From Crossiella equi (GTDB lineage Bacteria > Actinomycetota > Actinomycetes > Mycobacteriales > Pseudonocardiaceae), in contig NZ_JAGIOO010000001.1 of NCBI RefSeq assembly GCF_017876755.1, forward strand, positions 3,333,786 to 3,397,785: a DNA stretch of 64,000 nt, read 5' to 3'. The notes below the pieces were generated by a model. The model saw only the letters and a list, made by a program, of their open reading frames with translations, made no database searches and was not told the DNA's origin. Shown here piece by piece: positions 48,006 to 57,070 of the stretch. How positions within the stretch are numbered: position 1 is the stretch's first letter; each line of letters opens with the position of its first letter. The translations under genes were made by a program, and so were the position numbers.

Positions 48006-50747
48006 TCAGGAGCCGTTCACCGGCGGGCCCGCGGCCCGTCGGACGGCCCGGCGCGGCTGGCGCCGCTTGGCCGAGGAGGTGAGCACGGGCTCCCGCTCCT
48101 CGTGGTGCCCGTTGAGCGTGACGCCCGCCGGGACCTGCACGACCGGGGCCGGAGCCGCCTCCGGCGCCTTGGCCACCGGCTCGGCGGCCGGAGCCTGCTC
48201 AGCGGCCGCGACGGGCTGCTCAGCGGGCGCCTGGACCGGGGTCTGCGCGACCGGGGCCTCGACGGCCGGGGCTACCTCGGCGGCGGGGGTCTCCGCCACC
48301 GGGGCCTGCGTGTCCGACGTCACAGCCGCGACCTCGGGGGCCGGGGCCTCCTCGGGCGTGTTCTGCTCGACCGGGGCCTCCTGGCCGCCACCGCGGTTGC
48401 GGTTGCGCTGGCGACGGCTCTCCTTGCCCGAGCCGCCCTCCTTGCCGGAGCCGCCCGCGTTGCCCGAACCGCCGTTGCCGCCGTTGTTGCCCTGGCCGTT
48501 GTTGGCGTGCCCGCCGTTGCCGTTCTTGCTGTTGCCGTTGCCGTTGTTCTTCGACCCGCCGCCGTGCGAGTGCGGCTCGGTGGAAACCACCAGGCCGCGG
48601 CCGCGGCAGTGCTCACAGGTCGAGCTGAACGCCTCCAGCAGGCCGGTGCCGACCCGCTTGCGGGTCATCTGCACCAGGCCGAGCGAGGTGACCTCGGCCA
48701 CCTGGTGCCGGGTGCGGTCGCGCCCGAGGCACTCGGTGAGCCGCCGCAGCACCAGGTCGCGGTTGGACTCCAGCACCATGTCGATGAAGTCGACCACGAT
48801 GATGCCGCCCACGTCGCGCAGCCGGAGCTGGCGGACGATCTCCTCGGCCGCCTCCAGGTTGTTGCGGGTGACCGTCTCCTCGAGGTTGCCGCCCGACCCG
48901 GTGAACTTGCCGGTGTTCACGTCGATGACGGTCATCGCCTCGGTGCGGTCGATGACCAGGTAGCCACCCGAGGGCAGCCAGACCTTGCGGTCCAGCGCCT
49001 TGGTGATCTGCTCGGTGATGCGGAACTCGGTGAACACGTCGTTGGTGCCCACGTGCCGCCGCAGCCTGGGCGCCAGGTCGGGCGCCACGTGCTGGACGTA
49101 GTTCTCGATCACCTCGCCCGCCGAGGAGCCCTGCACGATCAGCGCGGAGAAGTCCTCGGTGAACAGGTCGCGGATGACCTTGATGAGCAGGTCCGGCTCC
49201 TCGTAGAGCAGCTGGGGGGCCTGCGCCTTGGGGACGTCCGCCTTCTCCTTGATGACCTCCCACTGCGCGCGCAGGCGGGAGACGTCGCGGCCCAGGGCGT
49301 CCTCGCTGATGCCCTCCGACGCGGTGCGGATGATCACACCCGCGTCCTCGGGCACGATGCGCTTGAGGATGTCCTTGAGGCGCTTGCGCTCGGTGTCGGG
49401 CAGCTTGCGGCTGATGCCGGTGGCCCCGCCGCCCGGCACGTACACCAGGAAGCGGCCGGGCAGGCTGATCTGCGTGGTGAGGCGGGCGCCCTTGTGCCCG
49501 ACCGGGTCCTTGGTGACCTGCACGAGCACGCTGTCGCCGGTGGACAGCGCCTGCTCGATCTTGCGGGCCTTGCCCTCCAGCCCGGCGGCGTCCCAGTCGA
49601 CCTCACCGGCGTAGAGCACGGCGTTGCGCCCCTTGCCGATGTCGACGAAGGCGGCCTCCATGCTGGGCAGCACGTTCTGCACGCGGCCCAGGTAGACGTT
49701 GCCGACCAGCGAGCCGGTGCCCGAGGAGGTCACGAAGTGCTCGACGAGCACCCCGTCCTCCATGACCGCGATCTGGATGCGGTCCTCGCGCTCCCGCACG
49801 ACCATCTTGCGGTCGACGGCCTCGCGGCGGGCCAGGAACTCGGCCTCGGACAGGATCGGCGCGCGGCGGCGACCGGCCTCGCGGCCGTCCCGGCGGCGCT
49901 GGCGCTTGGCCTCCAGGCGGGTCGAGCCCTTGACGCTGCGGACCTCGTCGTCGGAGGACGGCGGGCCGGCGGGGGCGTCCTGGCGGTTGTCCCGCACCTC
50001 ACGGACGTGCACGACCGTGTTCGGCGGGTCGTCGGCGCGCGGCGTGGAGTCGTCGTCCCCGCCACCCTTGCGACGGCGGCGGCGACGGCGGCGCCGGGTG
50101 CCCCCGGTGGCCTCCTCGTCCTCGTCCTCGTCGTCGGCCTCGGGCTCCTCGGCGGGCTCCTCGGCCTCGGGGGTCTCGGTGACCTCGTCGGTCTCCTCGC
50201 CGTCCTCGGCGGCACCGCGGCCACGGCCGCGACCGCGACGGCCCCGGCGGCGACGGCGGCGGTTGCCCGCGTCCCCGTCCTCACCGTCGGCCAGGTCCTC
50301 GGCCTCGGCGTCCTCGGCCTCGGCGGTCTCCTCGACCGGCTCGGCCACGGGCTCCGGACGCTTGCGCGCGGGGGCGGGCGCGGCCTGCGTGGGTGCCATG
50401 AACAGCGGCTGCGGCGCGGCGAAGACCGGGGTCAGCGCGGCGGGCGCGGGCTCCGGCTCCAGGTCGGGCTCGACCTCGGCGTCCTCGACAGCCTCATCGG
50501 CGTCGAGCACGTCCTCCTCGGGCAGCAGCGCCTCGGCGACCCGTTCGGCCACGTCGCGACTGATGCTGGACTGGGCACTGCGCACGGTCTCGCCGAGCTG
50601 CTCGAGCGTCGCCATGACGTCCCGAGAGCTGGCGCCGAGCAGCTTGGCCAGCGCGTGTACCCGCAGCTTGGGTGGCAGGCTCGCCAGCTCCACAGGTGCG
50701 GTGCTATCCCCGCCGGTGTTGCCGGCAGGGCTTTCCGTGTTCGACAT
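48006..50747 (-). CDS. rne: ribonuclease E/G family endoribonuclease
   Basis: This 913-residue protein has a disordered N-terminal arm of about 330 residues with alternating acidic and Arg-rich blocks (R-R-R-R-R-R-G-R-R-G-R), then the S1 domain (G-N-V-Y-L-G-R-V) and the catalytic DNase I-like part with D-V-N-T-G and D-F-I-D-M. The Zn-link is C-E-H-C. A Gly/Asn-rich and Pro/Ala-rich C-terminal arm follows. It starts mRNA decay and rRNA processing. ATG 50747 follows GGAGCTGC. Rv2444c is the counterpart. Confidence 0.95.
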   Translation of the reverse strand: MSNTESPAGNTGGDSTAPVELASLPPKLRVHALAKLLGASSRDVMATLEQLGETVRSAQSSISRDVAERVAEALLPEEDVLDADEAVEDAEVEPDLEPEPAPAALTPVFAAPQPLFMAPTQAAPAPARKRPEPVAEPVEETAEAEDAEAEDLADGEDGDAGNRRRRRRGRRGRGRGRGAAEDGEETDEVTETPEAEEPAEEPEADDEDEDEEATGGTRRRRRRRRRKGGGDDDSTPRADDPPNTVVHVREVRDNRQDAPAGPPSSDDEVRSVKGSTRLEAKRQRRRDGREAGRRRAPILSEAEFLARREAVDRKMVVREREDRIQIAVMEDGVLVEHFVTSSGTGSLVGNVYLGRVQNVLPSMEAAFVDIGKGRNAVLYAGEVDWDAAGLEGKARKIEQALSTGDSVLVQVTKDPVGHKGARLTTQISLPGRFLVYVPGGGATGISRKLPDTERKRLKDILKRIVPEDAGVIIRTASEGISEDALGRDVSRLRAQWEVIKEKADVPKAQAPQLLYEEPDLLIKVIRDLFTEDFSALIVQGSSAGEVIENYVQHVAPDLAPRLRRHVGTNDVFTEFRITEQITKALDRKVWLPSGGYLVIDRTEAMTVIDVNTGKFTGSGGNLEETVTRNNLEAAEEIVRQLRLRDVGGIIVVDFIDMVLESNRDLVLRRLTECLGRDRTRHQVAEVTSLGLVQMTRKRVGTGLLEAFSSTCEHCRGRGLVVSTEPHSHGGGSKNNGNGNSKNGNGGHANNGQGNNGGNGGSGNAGGSGKEGGSGKESRRQRNRNRGGGQEAPVEQNTPEEAPAPEVAAVTSDTQAPVAETPAAEVAPAVEAPVAQTPVQAPAEQPVAAAEQAPAAEPVAKAPEAAPAPVVQVPAGVTLNGHHEEREPVLTSSAKRRQPRRAVRRAAGPPVNGS

Positions 50748-50934
50748 GCAGCTCCATCCGCCCCCGGGCGCGTCCACCTCGGACGCGGCCGCTCAGGGGC
50801 CTTTCAGTTCTCGTCACCGCCGCACCGCATGGGCAGCCCGGCAGGAATCCTCCACAACCCCCTGTGTCCCCGGAACGGGTCCGGGCGCCAGGCGGTCAGG
50901 TCATTTGACGACGTTCTGCGCCGTTTCCACTGAC

Positions 50935-51801
50935 CTACCGCGGCACGTCGGCCGGCGGGGTTGCCTCCCGGTCAGGGGCGAGCGGATCAGTGAGGTCACC
51001 GCGGTCGTCCAGCTTCCCCTGGGCCATCCGGCTCGCTTTCGCGGGTACCGGTGGTACGAGGTCGGCGACGACACGCAATGCGCTCAGCACGTCATCCGGG
51101 CGCACGGTAGGTGTTGTCTGCCGTACGACCGCTGTGAGTATCCCACACCGTTGGCCCGGTTGCGGCCCATCACCCACATGGGTGGTTGTCGTCTCAACTT
51201 CCGAATCCACCCGAAGATCGACCACGGCGGCCCGCGCGTCGATCATCCGGCGGCCGTCCTTGGTCAGCCGCTCGACCTCCACGACCTCTCGGGACATCAG
51301 CTCCTCGGCGGCTTTCCGCAGCTCAGCGGGGTCGATGCCGTCGAGCTCGATGCGCCAGCGGCTGGCCTCGATGCGCTCGGGCAGGCTGCCCGGGCCCGCC
51401 TCGACGACCTCCAGCACGTCCAGGCCGGGTGGCAGCGCCCGGTCCAGAGCCTCCCGCAACACGCCCAGGCCGACCCGGTGGACCACCTGGATCTCGACGT
51501 ATTCCGCCTCGCTGGCCACCCCGGTCGGCGCGGCGCCGATCCAGGAGACCTTCGGGTGCGGGCTGAAGCCCTGGGAGTAGGCCATCGGGACCCCGGCTCG
51601 CCGCAGCGCGCGCTCGAAGGCACGCGCGACGTCGCGGTGTGAGGTGAAACGCAGCCTGCCCCGTTTGGCGTAGCGCAGGCGCAACTTCTGCACCGCGGAC
51701 GCGGACGGGTTCGGCTGGTGCTGAGTGGACAGGTTCTGCTCCTCAAGCGGTGTGCGGGTGTCGCCGGTCAGAGAGGCTACCGGGCGGGGCCCGGTCGACA
51801 C
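50935..51801 (-). CDS. TIGR03936 family radical-SAM-associated protein (DUF2344)
   Basis: This 288-residue protein opens its domain with K-L-R-L-R-Y-A-K-R-G-R-L-R-F-T-S-H-R-D and has Y-S-Q-G-F-S-P-H-P-K, the family signature. It normally sits next to, or fused with, a TIGR03960 radical SAM protein, and the pair is thought to be a tRNA- or rRNA-modifying system of unknown product. Here that partner lies 3.1 kb away (54967), separated by two protease genes. The start is GTG 51801. Confidence 0.85.
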   Translation of the reverse strand: MSTGPRPVASLTGDTRTPLEEQNLSTQHQPNPSASAVQKLRLRYAKRGRLRFTSHRDVARAFERALRRAGVPMAYSQGFSPHPKVSWIGAAPTGVASEAEYVEIQVVHRVGLGVLREALDRALPPGLDVLEVVEAGPGSLPERIEASRWRIELDGIDPAELRKAAEELMSREVVEVERLTKDGRRMIDARAAVVDLRVDSEVETTTTHVGDGPQPGQRCGILTAVVRQTTPTVRPDDVLSALRVVADLVPPVPAKASRMAQGKLDDRGDLTDPLAPDREATPPADVPR

Positions 51802-51933
51802 GCTTGTCAGTGCGGTCCACCATGGCTACCGTCCGGGCGAATCCGGAGCACGGGCAACCCCGAGACGCCCGCGCCCCGGAGGAGGCCACAACCGCAAGAC
51901 CGCGGAACGACACAGATATGACGGAGGTCCCCC

Positions 51934-53406
51934 GTGCCTTCGCCCTTGCGTGTCCGGCTCGGCTCGGTGCTCCTCACCGCGCTGACCGGGGCGGGTCTGC
52001 TCACCGCCACCGCGGGCGCCACCCCCGAAGCGCCCGCGGCCGGTACGGAGCAGGTCCAGCCCTGCCGGACTGGGCTGACGCTGCGCTACCTGGTGCTCTT
52101 CCCTGCGGGCACCGCCGCCGACCAGGCGGAACAGCAGGTCGCCCAACGCTGCGGTGACACGACCGTGTACTACCCCGAGATCGGGGTGGCGGTCGTCACC
52201 GCCACCGACCCGGACTTCCTCGCCCGCATCGGCCCGGACCGCGCGGTGAGCGCGGAGGCGCAGGTCAGGGCGATGCGGAAGAAGTCGGCGGGCCGAGGCG
52301 CGGCGGGTCCGAAGGTCAACGCGGTGCCGGACCGGCGCTCGCCCGGCGTGGACCGCTCCGGCGAGCAGTGGGACATGACCGCCATCCGCGCGGACGAGGC
52401 GAACCGGGTGCTGCCGGGCTCGCGGGACGTGCTGGTCGGCGTGCTGGACTCCGGCGTGGACGCCGACCACCCCGACCTGGCCGCCACGGTCGACCCGTCG
52501 GCCTCCGCGGGCTGCCTCACCGGGCGCCCCGACCAGCGGCGTTCGGCCTGGCTGCCCACCGAGTCCCCGCACGGCACGCACGTGGCGGGCACGATCGCCG
52601 CAGCGCGGGACGGCCGGGGGATCACCGGCGTGGCGCCCGGCGTGCGGCTGGCCTCAGTGAAGGTCGTCGACGACTCCGGCTATGTGCTGCCCGAATACGC
52701 GGTGTGCGGGTTCATGTGGGCCGCCGCGAAGGGCATGCGGGTGGTCAACAACAGCTTCCTGGTCGACCCGTGGGTGCTGACCTGCCGCGATCGCTCCGGG
52801 CAGCGCGTGGTGCACGAGGCGGTCACCCGCGCGGTGCGCTACGCGGTCAGCCGGGGGGTGCTGGCGGTGGCCGCGGTCGGCAACGACGCGGTCGACCTGG
52901 CCAACCCGGCGGGCACGTCAGCCAAGCTCGGCCTGCCCGGGCCGCGTCCGGACAACCGTTGCGAGGCGCTGCCCGCCGAGCTGCGGGGTGTGGTCGCGGT
53001 GTCCTCGGTCGGCGGCGAGGGGGTCAAGGCCAGCTACAGCTCGTACGGGCTCGGGGTCGCGCACGTGACCGCGCCCGGCGGCGACCACCGGCAGGCCGCG
53101 CCCGGGGTGGACAACGGCTGCGTGCTGTCCACGGTGCCGCACGGCGGCTACGGCTACCTGTGCGGCACGTCGATGGCCACCCCGCACGTGACGGGCGTGG
53201 CGGCGCTGCTCGCCTCGCGTTACCGCTCGGCCACGCCGGTGCAGCTGTCCCGGCTGCTGGGCCAGCAGGCGCGGTCGCTGAGCTGTCCGGCCGACTACGA
53301 CCTCAACTCCGACGGGGTCCAGGACGCCACCTGCAACGGCTACGCGGGCTACAACGGCTTCTACGGGCACGGCCTGGTCGACGCGCTGGCGGCGGCGGGC
53401 GGCTGA
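51934..53406 (+). CDS. secreted S8 (subtilisin-like) serine protease, first of a tandem pair
   Basis: This 490-residue protein has a signal peptide (about residues 1-28), an inhibitor-like propeptide region (about 50-130) and an S8 domain with Asp in V-L-D-S-G-V-D, His in H-G-T-H-V-A-G-T, oxyanion Asn in V-V-N-N-S-F and Ser in G-T-S-M-A-T-P-H. Several Cys (C-E-A, V-C-G, T-C-R) suggest disulfides. It is a close relative of the next gene, suggesting tandem duplication. GTG 51934. Confidence 0.9.
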   Translation: MPSPLRVRLGSVLLTALTGAGLLTATAGATPEAPAAGTEQVQPCRTGLTLRYLVLFPAGTAADQAEQQVAQRCGDTTVYYPEIGVAVVTATDPDFLARIGPDRAVSAEAQVRAMRKKSAGRGAAGPKVNAVPDRRSPGVDRSGEQWDMTAIRADEANRVLPGSRDVLVGVLDSGVDADHPDLAATVDPSASAGCLTGRPDQRRSAWLPTESPHGTHVAGTIAAARDGRGITGVAPGVRLASVKVVDDSGYVLPEYAVCGFMWAAAKGMRVVNNSFLVDPWVLTCRDRSGQRVVHEAVTRAVRYAVSRGVLAVAAVGNDAVDLANPAGTSAKLGLPGPRPDNRCEALPAELRGVVAVSSVGGEGVKASYSSYGLGVAHVTAPGGDHRQAAPGVDNGCVLSTVPHGGYGYLCGTSMATPHVTGVAALLASRYRSATPVQLSRLLGQQARSLSCPADYDLNSDGVQDATCNGYAGYNGFYGHGLVDALAAAGG

Positions 53407-53508
53407 GCCCTCCGGCTGCCCGAACGGGTCCCAATTCTCGCGTCGCTCTGGGAAAACGGCCCGCTTCGTGATCGACTGACCTCGTTCTCGCACGAGAGGG
53501 AGGATCGG

Positions 53509-54909
53509 ATGTCCAAGCTCGGCCGCCTGGGGGCGGCGACGCTGGCTGTGACGCTCGGTTCCGCGCTGCTGGGCGCGGTTCCGCCGGCGGGCGCGGCGAC
53601 GACCGGCGCGCCGTGCGCCACTGGTGGGACCGCGTACCAGTACGTGGTGCTGTACGCCCCGCACACTCCACAAAGGACGGTGCAGCGGGGGGTCACGGGC
53701 AACTGCGGCAAGCTCGACAACTACTACGCCGAGATCGGCGTGGCGGTGGCGACCTCCGCGGACCCGTCCTTCGAGACGCGGGTGGGCGTGGACAAGGCCT
53801 ACAGCGCGAAGAAGGCCAAGGACGCCGGGTTCGCCGGGCGTTCGCGCGGCCGGGCGGAGAAGCTGGAGTCGGTGCGCTCGGTCGCCGAGGGCGAGGACCT
53901 GTCCGCGCAGTCCTGGGACATGCGCGCGATCAAGGCGGACAAGGCCAACCAGGTCTACACCGGGTCTCGGGACGTCGTGGTCGGCGTGCTCGACTCCGGT
54001 GTCGACCCCACGCACCCGGACCTGGTCAAGGCGCTGGACCCGAAGCTGTCCGCGGGCTGCGACACCGGCAAGCCGATCAACGAGGTCTCCGCGTGGCAGC
54101 CGCTGGGCTCCGCGCACGGCACGCACGTGGCGGGCACGATCGCCGCGGCCAAGGACGGCAAGGGCATCACCGGCGTCGCGCCGGGTGTGCGCATCGCCTC
54201 CGTGCGCGTGATCAACGACGAGGGCATGATCTACCCGGAGTCCGCGGTGTGCGGGTTCATGTGGGCGGCGGAGAAGAAGTTCGCGGTCACCAACAACAGC
54301 TGGTTCATGGACCCGTTCGCCTTCTGGTGCTCGGACAAGCCGGGTGAGAAGGTCGGCTACGAGGCCATCCGCCGCGCGGTCGCCTACGCGCACCGCAAGG
54401 ACGTGCTGACCGTGGCCGCCTCGGGCAACTACTCGATGGACATCACCAAGCCCGAGTACGACCCGGGCCTCCCGCACCCGGTGAACGAGAAGTGCGACTT
54501 CCTGCCCGCCGCCCTGCCGGGCGTGGTGTCGGTGTCCTCCACCGGCTTCGACGGCAAGCTGTCCAGCTTCAGCGACTTCGGCAAGGACGCGATCACGGTG
54601 AGCGCGCCCGGTGGCGAGTTCGACGACCCGCCCGCCGGCCAGGGCCCCGGCTGCCCGCTGTCCACGCTGCCCGGTGGCGGCTACGGCTCGATGTGCGGCA
54701 CCTCGATGGCCTCGCCGCACGCGGCGGGCGTCGCGGCACTCGTGGCCTCGCGGCTGCACATCCGCTCCGCCGAGCTGCTGCGCTTCCTGCTGACGGCCGA
54801 GGCGGACCCGAAGCCGTGCCCCGCAGATGACAAGCGCTGCACCGGCTCGCGGCTGAACAACTCCTTCTTCGGCCGTGGCCAGGTCAACGCGCTGACCGCG
54901 GTCCGCTGA
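53509..54909 (+). CDS. secreted S8 (subtilisin-like) serine protease, second of a tandem pair
   Basis: This 466-residue protein has a signal peptide (about 1-30), the same propeptide pattern (Y-V-V-L-Y-A-P...Y-Y-A-E-I-G-V-A-V) and the triad V-L-D-S-G-V-D, H-G-T-H-V-A-G-T, G-T-S-M-A-S-P-H, with N-N-S-W. It shares V-C-G-F-M-W-A-A and many other stretches with the gene upstream, so the two are paralogues. ATG 53509 with GAGGGAGGAT. A strong terminator follows. Confidence 0.92.
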   Translation: MSKLGRLGAATLAVTLGSALLGAVPPAGAATTGAPCATGGTAYQYVVLYAPHTPQRTVQRGVTGNCGKLDNYYAEIGVAVATSADPSFETRVGVDKAYSAKKAKDAGFAGRSRGRAEKLESVRSVAEGEDLSAQSWDMRAIKADKANQVYTGSRDVVVGVLDSGVDPTHPDLVKALDPKLSAGCDTGKPINEVSAWQPLGSAHGTHVAGTIAAAKDGKGITGVAPGVRIASVRVINDEGMIYPESAVCGFMWAAEKKFAVTNNSWFMDPFAFWCSDKPGEKVGYEAIRRAVAYAHRKDVLTVAASGNYSMDITKPEYDPGLPHPVNEKCDFLPAALPGVVSVSSTGFDGKLSSFSDFGKDAITVSAPGGEFDDPPAGQGPGCPLSTLPGGGYGSMCGTSMASPHAAGVAALVASRLHIRSAELLRFLLTAEADPKPCPADDKRCTGSRLNNSFFGRGQVNALTAVR

Positions 54910-54915
54910 CACGCG

Positions 54916-54958
54916 AAGGCCCCGGTTCCCCTTGCCGGACAAGGGGGACCGGGGCCTT
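54916..54958. terminator. bidirectional rho-independent terminator
   Basis: A 19-bp stem (54916-54934 with 54940-54958, one G-U) around loop CCGGA, followed on the + strand by TTTC and on the - strand by the complement. It separates the protease gene from the convergent radical SAM gene. Confidence 0.88.
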
Positions 54959-54966
54959 TCGTCAGC

Positions 54967-56931
54967 TCAGCCCTGCGTGAACGCCGGGTTGCTCACCGGG
55001 GTGCCGGTGCCGACGACGGACAGCGGCAGCAGCACCTGGCCGGTCGGGCCGACCTGGATGTCGGTGTTCATGGCCGGGCAGACACCGCAGTCGAAGCACG
55101 GGGTCCAGCGGCAGTCGTCCTGCTCACGCTCGTCGAGCGCGTCCTGCCAGTCCGACCACAGCCACTCCTTGTCCAGCCCGGAGTCGAGGTGGTCCCAGGG
55201 CAGGACCTCCAGCTCCTCGCGCTCGCGGGTGGTGTACCAGGCGAGGTCGACACCCAGCGGCTCGAGCTCGGCCGCCGCGCACTCCACCCAGCGGTCGTAG
55301 GAGAAGTGCTCGCCCCAGCCGTCGAACTGGCCGCCCTCGCGCCACACGCGCTCGATGACCCGGCCGAGCCTGCGGTCGCCACGGGAGAGCAGGCCTTCGA
55401 TCAGCGCGGGCTTGCCGTCGTGGTAGCGCATGCCGATGTTGCGGCCGATGGAGCGGTCGGAGTTGACCTCCTCGCGCAGCTTGCGCAGGCGGTCGTCGAC
55501 CACGTCCGGCTCGCACTGCGCGGCCCACTGGAACGGCGTGTGCGGCTTGGGCACGAACCCGCCGATGGAGATGGTGCAGCGGATGTCCTTGCGCCCGGAG
55601 GCCGCGCGGCCCGCCTTGATGACCTCCTTGGCCATGCGCGCGATCTGCAGCACGTCCTCGTCGGTCTCGGTGGGCAGGCCGCACATGAAGTAGAGCTTGA
55701 CCTGGCGCCAGCCGTTGGCGAAGGCGGTGCTGACGGTGCGGATGAGGTCTTCCTCGGACACCATCTTGTTGATCACGCGGCGCAGGCGCTCGCTGCCGCC
55801 CTCGGGGGCGAAGGTCAGGCCGGAGCGGCGCCCGTTGCGGGAGAGCTCGTTGGCCAGGTCGACGTTGAACGCGTCCACGCGGGTGCTGGGCAGGCTCAGG
55901 CCGGTCTTGGTGCCCTCGTACCGGTCGGCCAGGCCCTTGGTGATGTCGGCGATCTCGCTGTGGTCGGCGCTGGAGAGCGAGAGCAGGCCGACCTCCTCGA
56001 AGCCGGTGGCCTCCAGGCCCTTCTGCACCATGGCGCCGATACCCTCGATGGAGCGCTCGCGCACCGGGCGGGTGATCATGCCCGCCTGGCAGAAGCGGCA
56101 GCCGCGCGTACAACCGCGGAAGATCTCCACGCTCATGCGCTCGTGCACGCTCTCGGCCAGCGGCACCAGCGGCTGCTTCGGGTACGGCCACTCGTCGAGT
56201 TCCATGGTGGTGCGCTTGAACACCCGGTACGGCACGCGGTCGCGGTTGGGCACCACGCGCTGGATGCGGCCGTCGGGCAGGTACTCGACGTCGTAGAAGC
56301 GCGGGATGTAGACGCCACCGGTCTCGGCGAGGCGGGTGAGCACCTCGTCGCGCCCGCCGGGGCAGCCCTCGGCCTTCCACGCGCGGATGATGTCGGTGAC
56401 CTCGAGGACGGCCTCCTCGCCGTCGCCGAGCACCGCGGCGTCGAGGAAGTCCGAGATCGGCTCGGGGTTGAAGGCGGCGTGGCCACCGGCAAGCACGATC
56501 GGGTGATCCTCGGTGCGGTCCTTCGCGTGCAGCGGGATACCGGCCAGGTCGAGCGCGTTGAGCAGGTTGGTGTAGCCCAGCTCGGTGGCGAAGCTGACGC
56601 CGAGCACGTCGAAGGCACCGACCGGGCGGTGGCCGTCGACGGTGAACTGGGGCACGCCGTGCTCGCGCATCAGCTTGGCCAGGTCGGGCCAGATCGCGTA
56701 GGTGCGCTCGGCGAGCACGTCGGGCTGCTCGTTGAGGATCTCGTACAGGATCATGACGCCCTGGTTGGGCAGGCCGACCTCGTAGGCGTCCGGGTACATC
56801 AGGCACCACCGGACGACAGCCTCTTCCCAGGGCTTGACGGTGGCGTTCAGCTCCCCGCCGACGTACTGGACGGGCTTGGACACCTGCGGCAGCAGCGGCT
56901 CAAGCTGGGGGAAGACGGACAGAACACTCAC
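54967..56931 (-). CDS. TIGR03960 family B12-binding/radical SAM protein
   Basis: This 654-residue protein has a cobalamin-binding-like N-terminal domain, the radical SAM core with C-T-R-G-C-R-F-C-Q-A-G (CxxxCxxC about residue 283), and a C-terminal domain ending with P-C-F-D-C-G-V-C-P (a further four-cysteine cluster). Partner of the TIGR03936 gene. The GTG 56931 is chosen because the family begins near S-V-F-P-Q-L; upstream residues are not conserved. Confidence 0.9.
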   Translation of the reverse strand: MSVLSVFPQLEPLLPQVSKPVQYVGGELNATVKPWEEAVVRWCLMYPDAYEVGLPNQGVMILYEILNEQPDVLAERTYAIWPDLAKLMREHGVPQFTVDGHRPVGAFDVLGVSFATELGYTNLLNALDLAGIPLHAKDRTEDHPIVLAGGHAAFNPEPISDFLDAAVLGDGEEAVLEVTDIIRAWKAEGCPGGRDEVLTRLAETGGVYIPRFYDVEYLPDGRIQRVVPNRDRVPYRVFKRTTMELDEWPYPKQPLVPLAESVHERMSVEIFRGCTRGCRFCQAGMITRPVRERSIEGIGAMVQKGLEATGFEEVGLLSLSSADHSEIADITKGLADRYEGTKTGLSLPSTRVDAFNVDLANELSRNGRRSGLTFAPEGGSERLRRVINKMVSEEDLIRTVSTAFANGWRQVKLYFMCGLPTETDEDVLQIARMAKEVIKAGRAASGRKDIRCTISIGGFVPKPHTPFQWAAQCEPDVVDDRLRKLREEVNSDRSIGRNIGMRYHDGKPALIEGLLSRGDRRLGRVIERVWREGGQFDGWGEHFSYDRWVECAAAELEPLGVDLAWYTTREREELEVLPWDHLDSGLDKEWLWSDWQDALDEREQDDCRWTPCFDCGVCPAMNTDIQVGPTGQVLLPLSVVGTGTPVSNPAFTQG

Positions 56932-56962
56932 GCGGACAGGGTAACGCCCCCGGGTGGTGCCC

Positions 56963-57017
56963 TCGTCCACACGAGGCCCAAGATCTCAAGTTGTCCACAA
57001 CCCAGCAGTTGTCCACA
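56963..57017 (+). other. cluster of three DnaA-type boxes
   Basis: TCGTCCACA (56963-56971), TTGTCCACA (56991-56999) and TTGTCCACA (57009-57017) lie in the same orientation within 55 bases, in the divergent promoter region of the radical SAM gene and the AbiEi-like gene. TTGTCCACA is the preferred actinomycete DnaA box. Confidence 0.6.
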
Positions 57018-57070
57018 GCCCCCGCGGCCACCCCTGGCACCCCCTTGACCTCCTGTTACAGGGTGGCCCC

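Noticed and set aside
47898-50933. 1011-codon open frame on the + strand opposite rne
   Set aside because: The rne motifs on the - strand are unmistakable. The + strand translation is low-complexity and lacks a ribosome binding site.
50935-51801. possible fusion of the TIGR03936 and TIGR03960 proteins
   Set aside because: They are separate frames 3.1 kb apart with two intact genes between them.
56932-57070. DnaA box cluster as a replication origin
   Set aside because: No dnaA, dnaN, gyrB or AT-rich unwinding region is nearby; three boxes alone do not make an origin.
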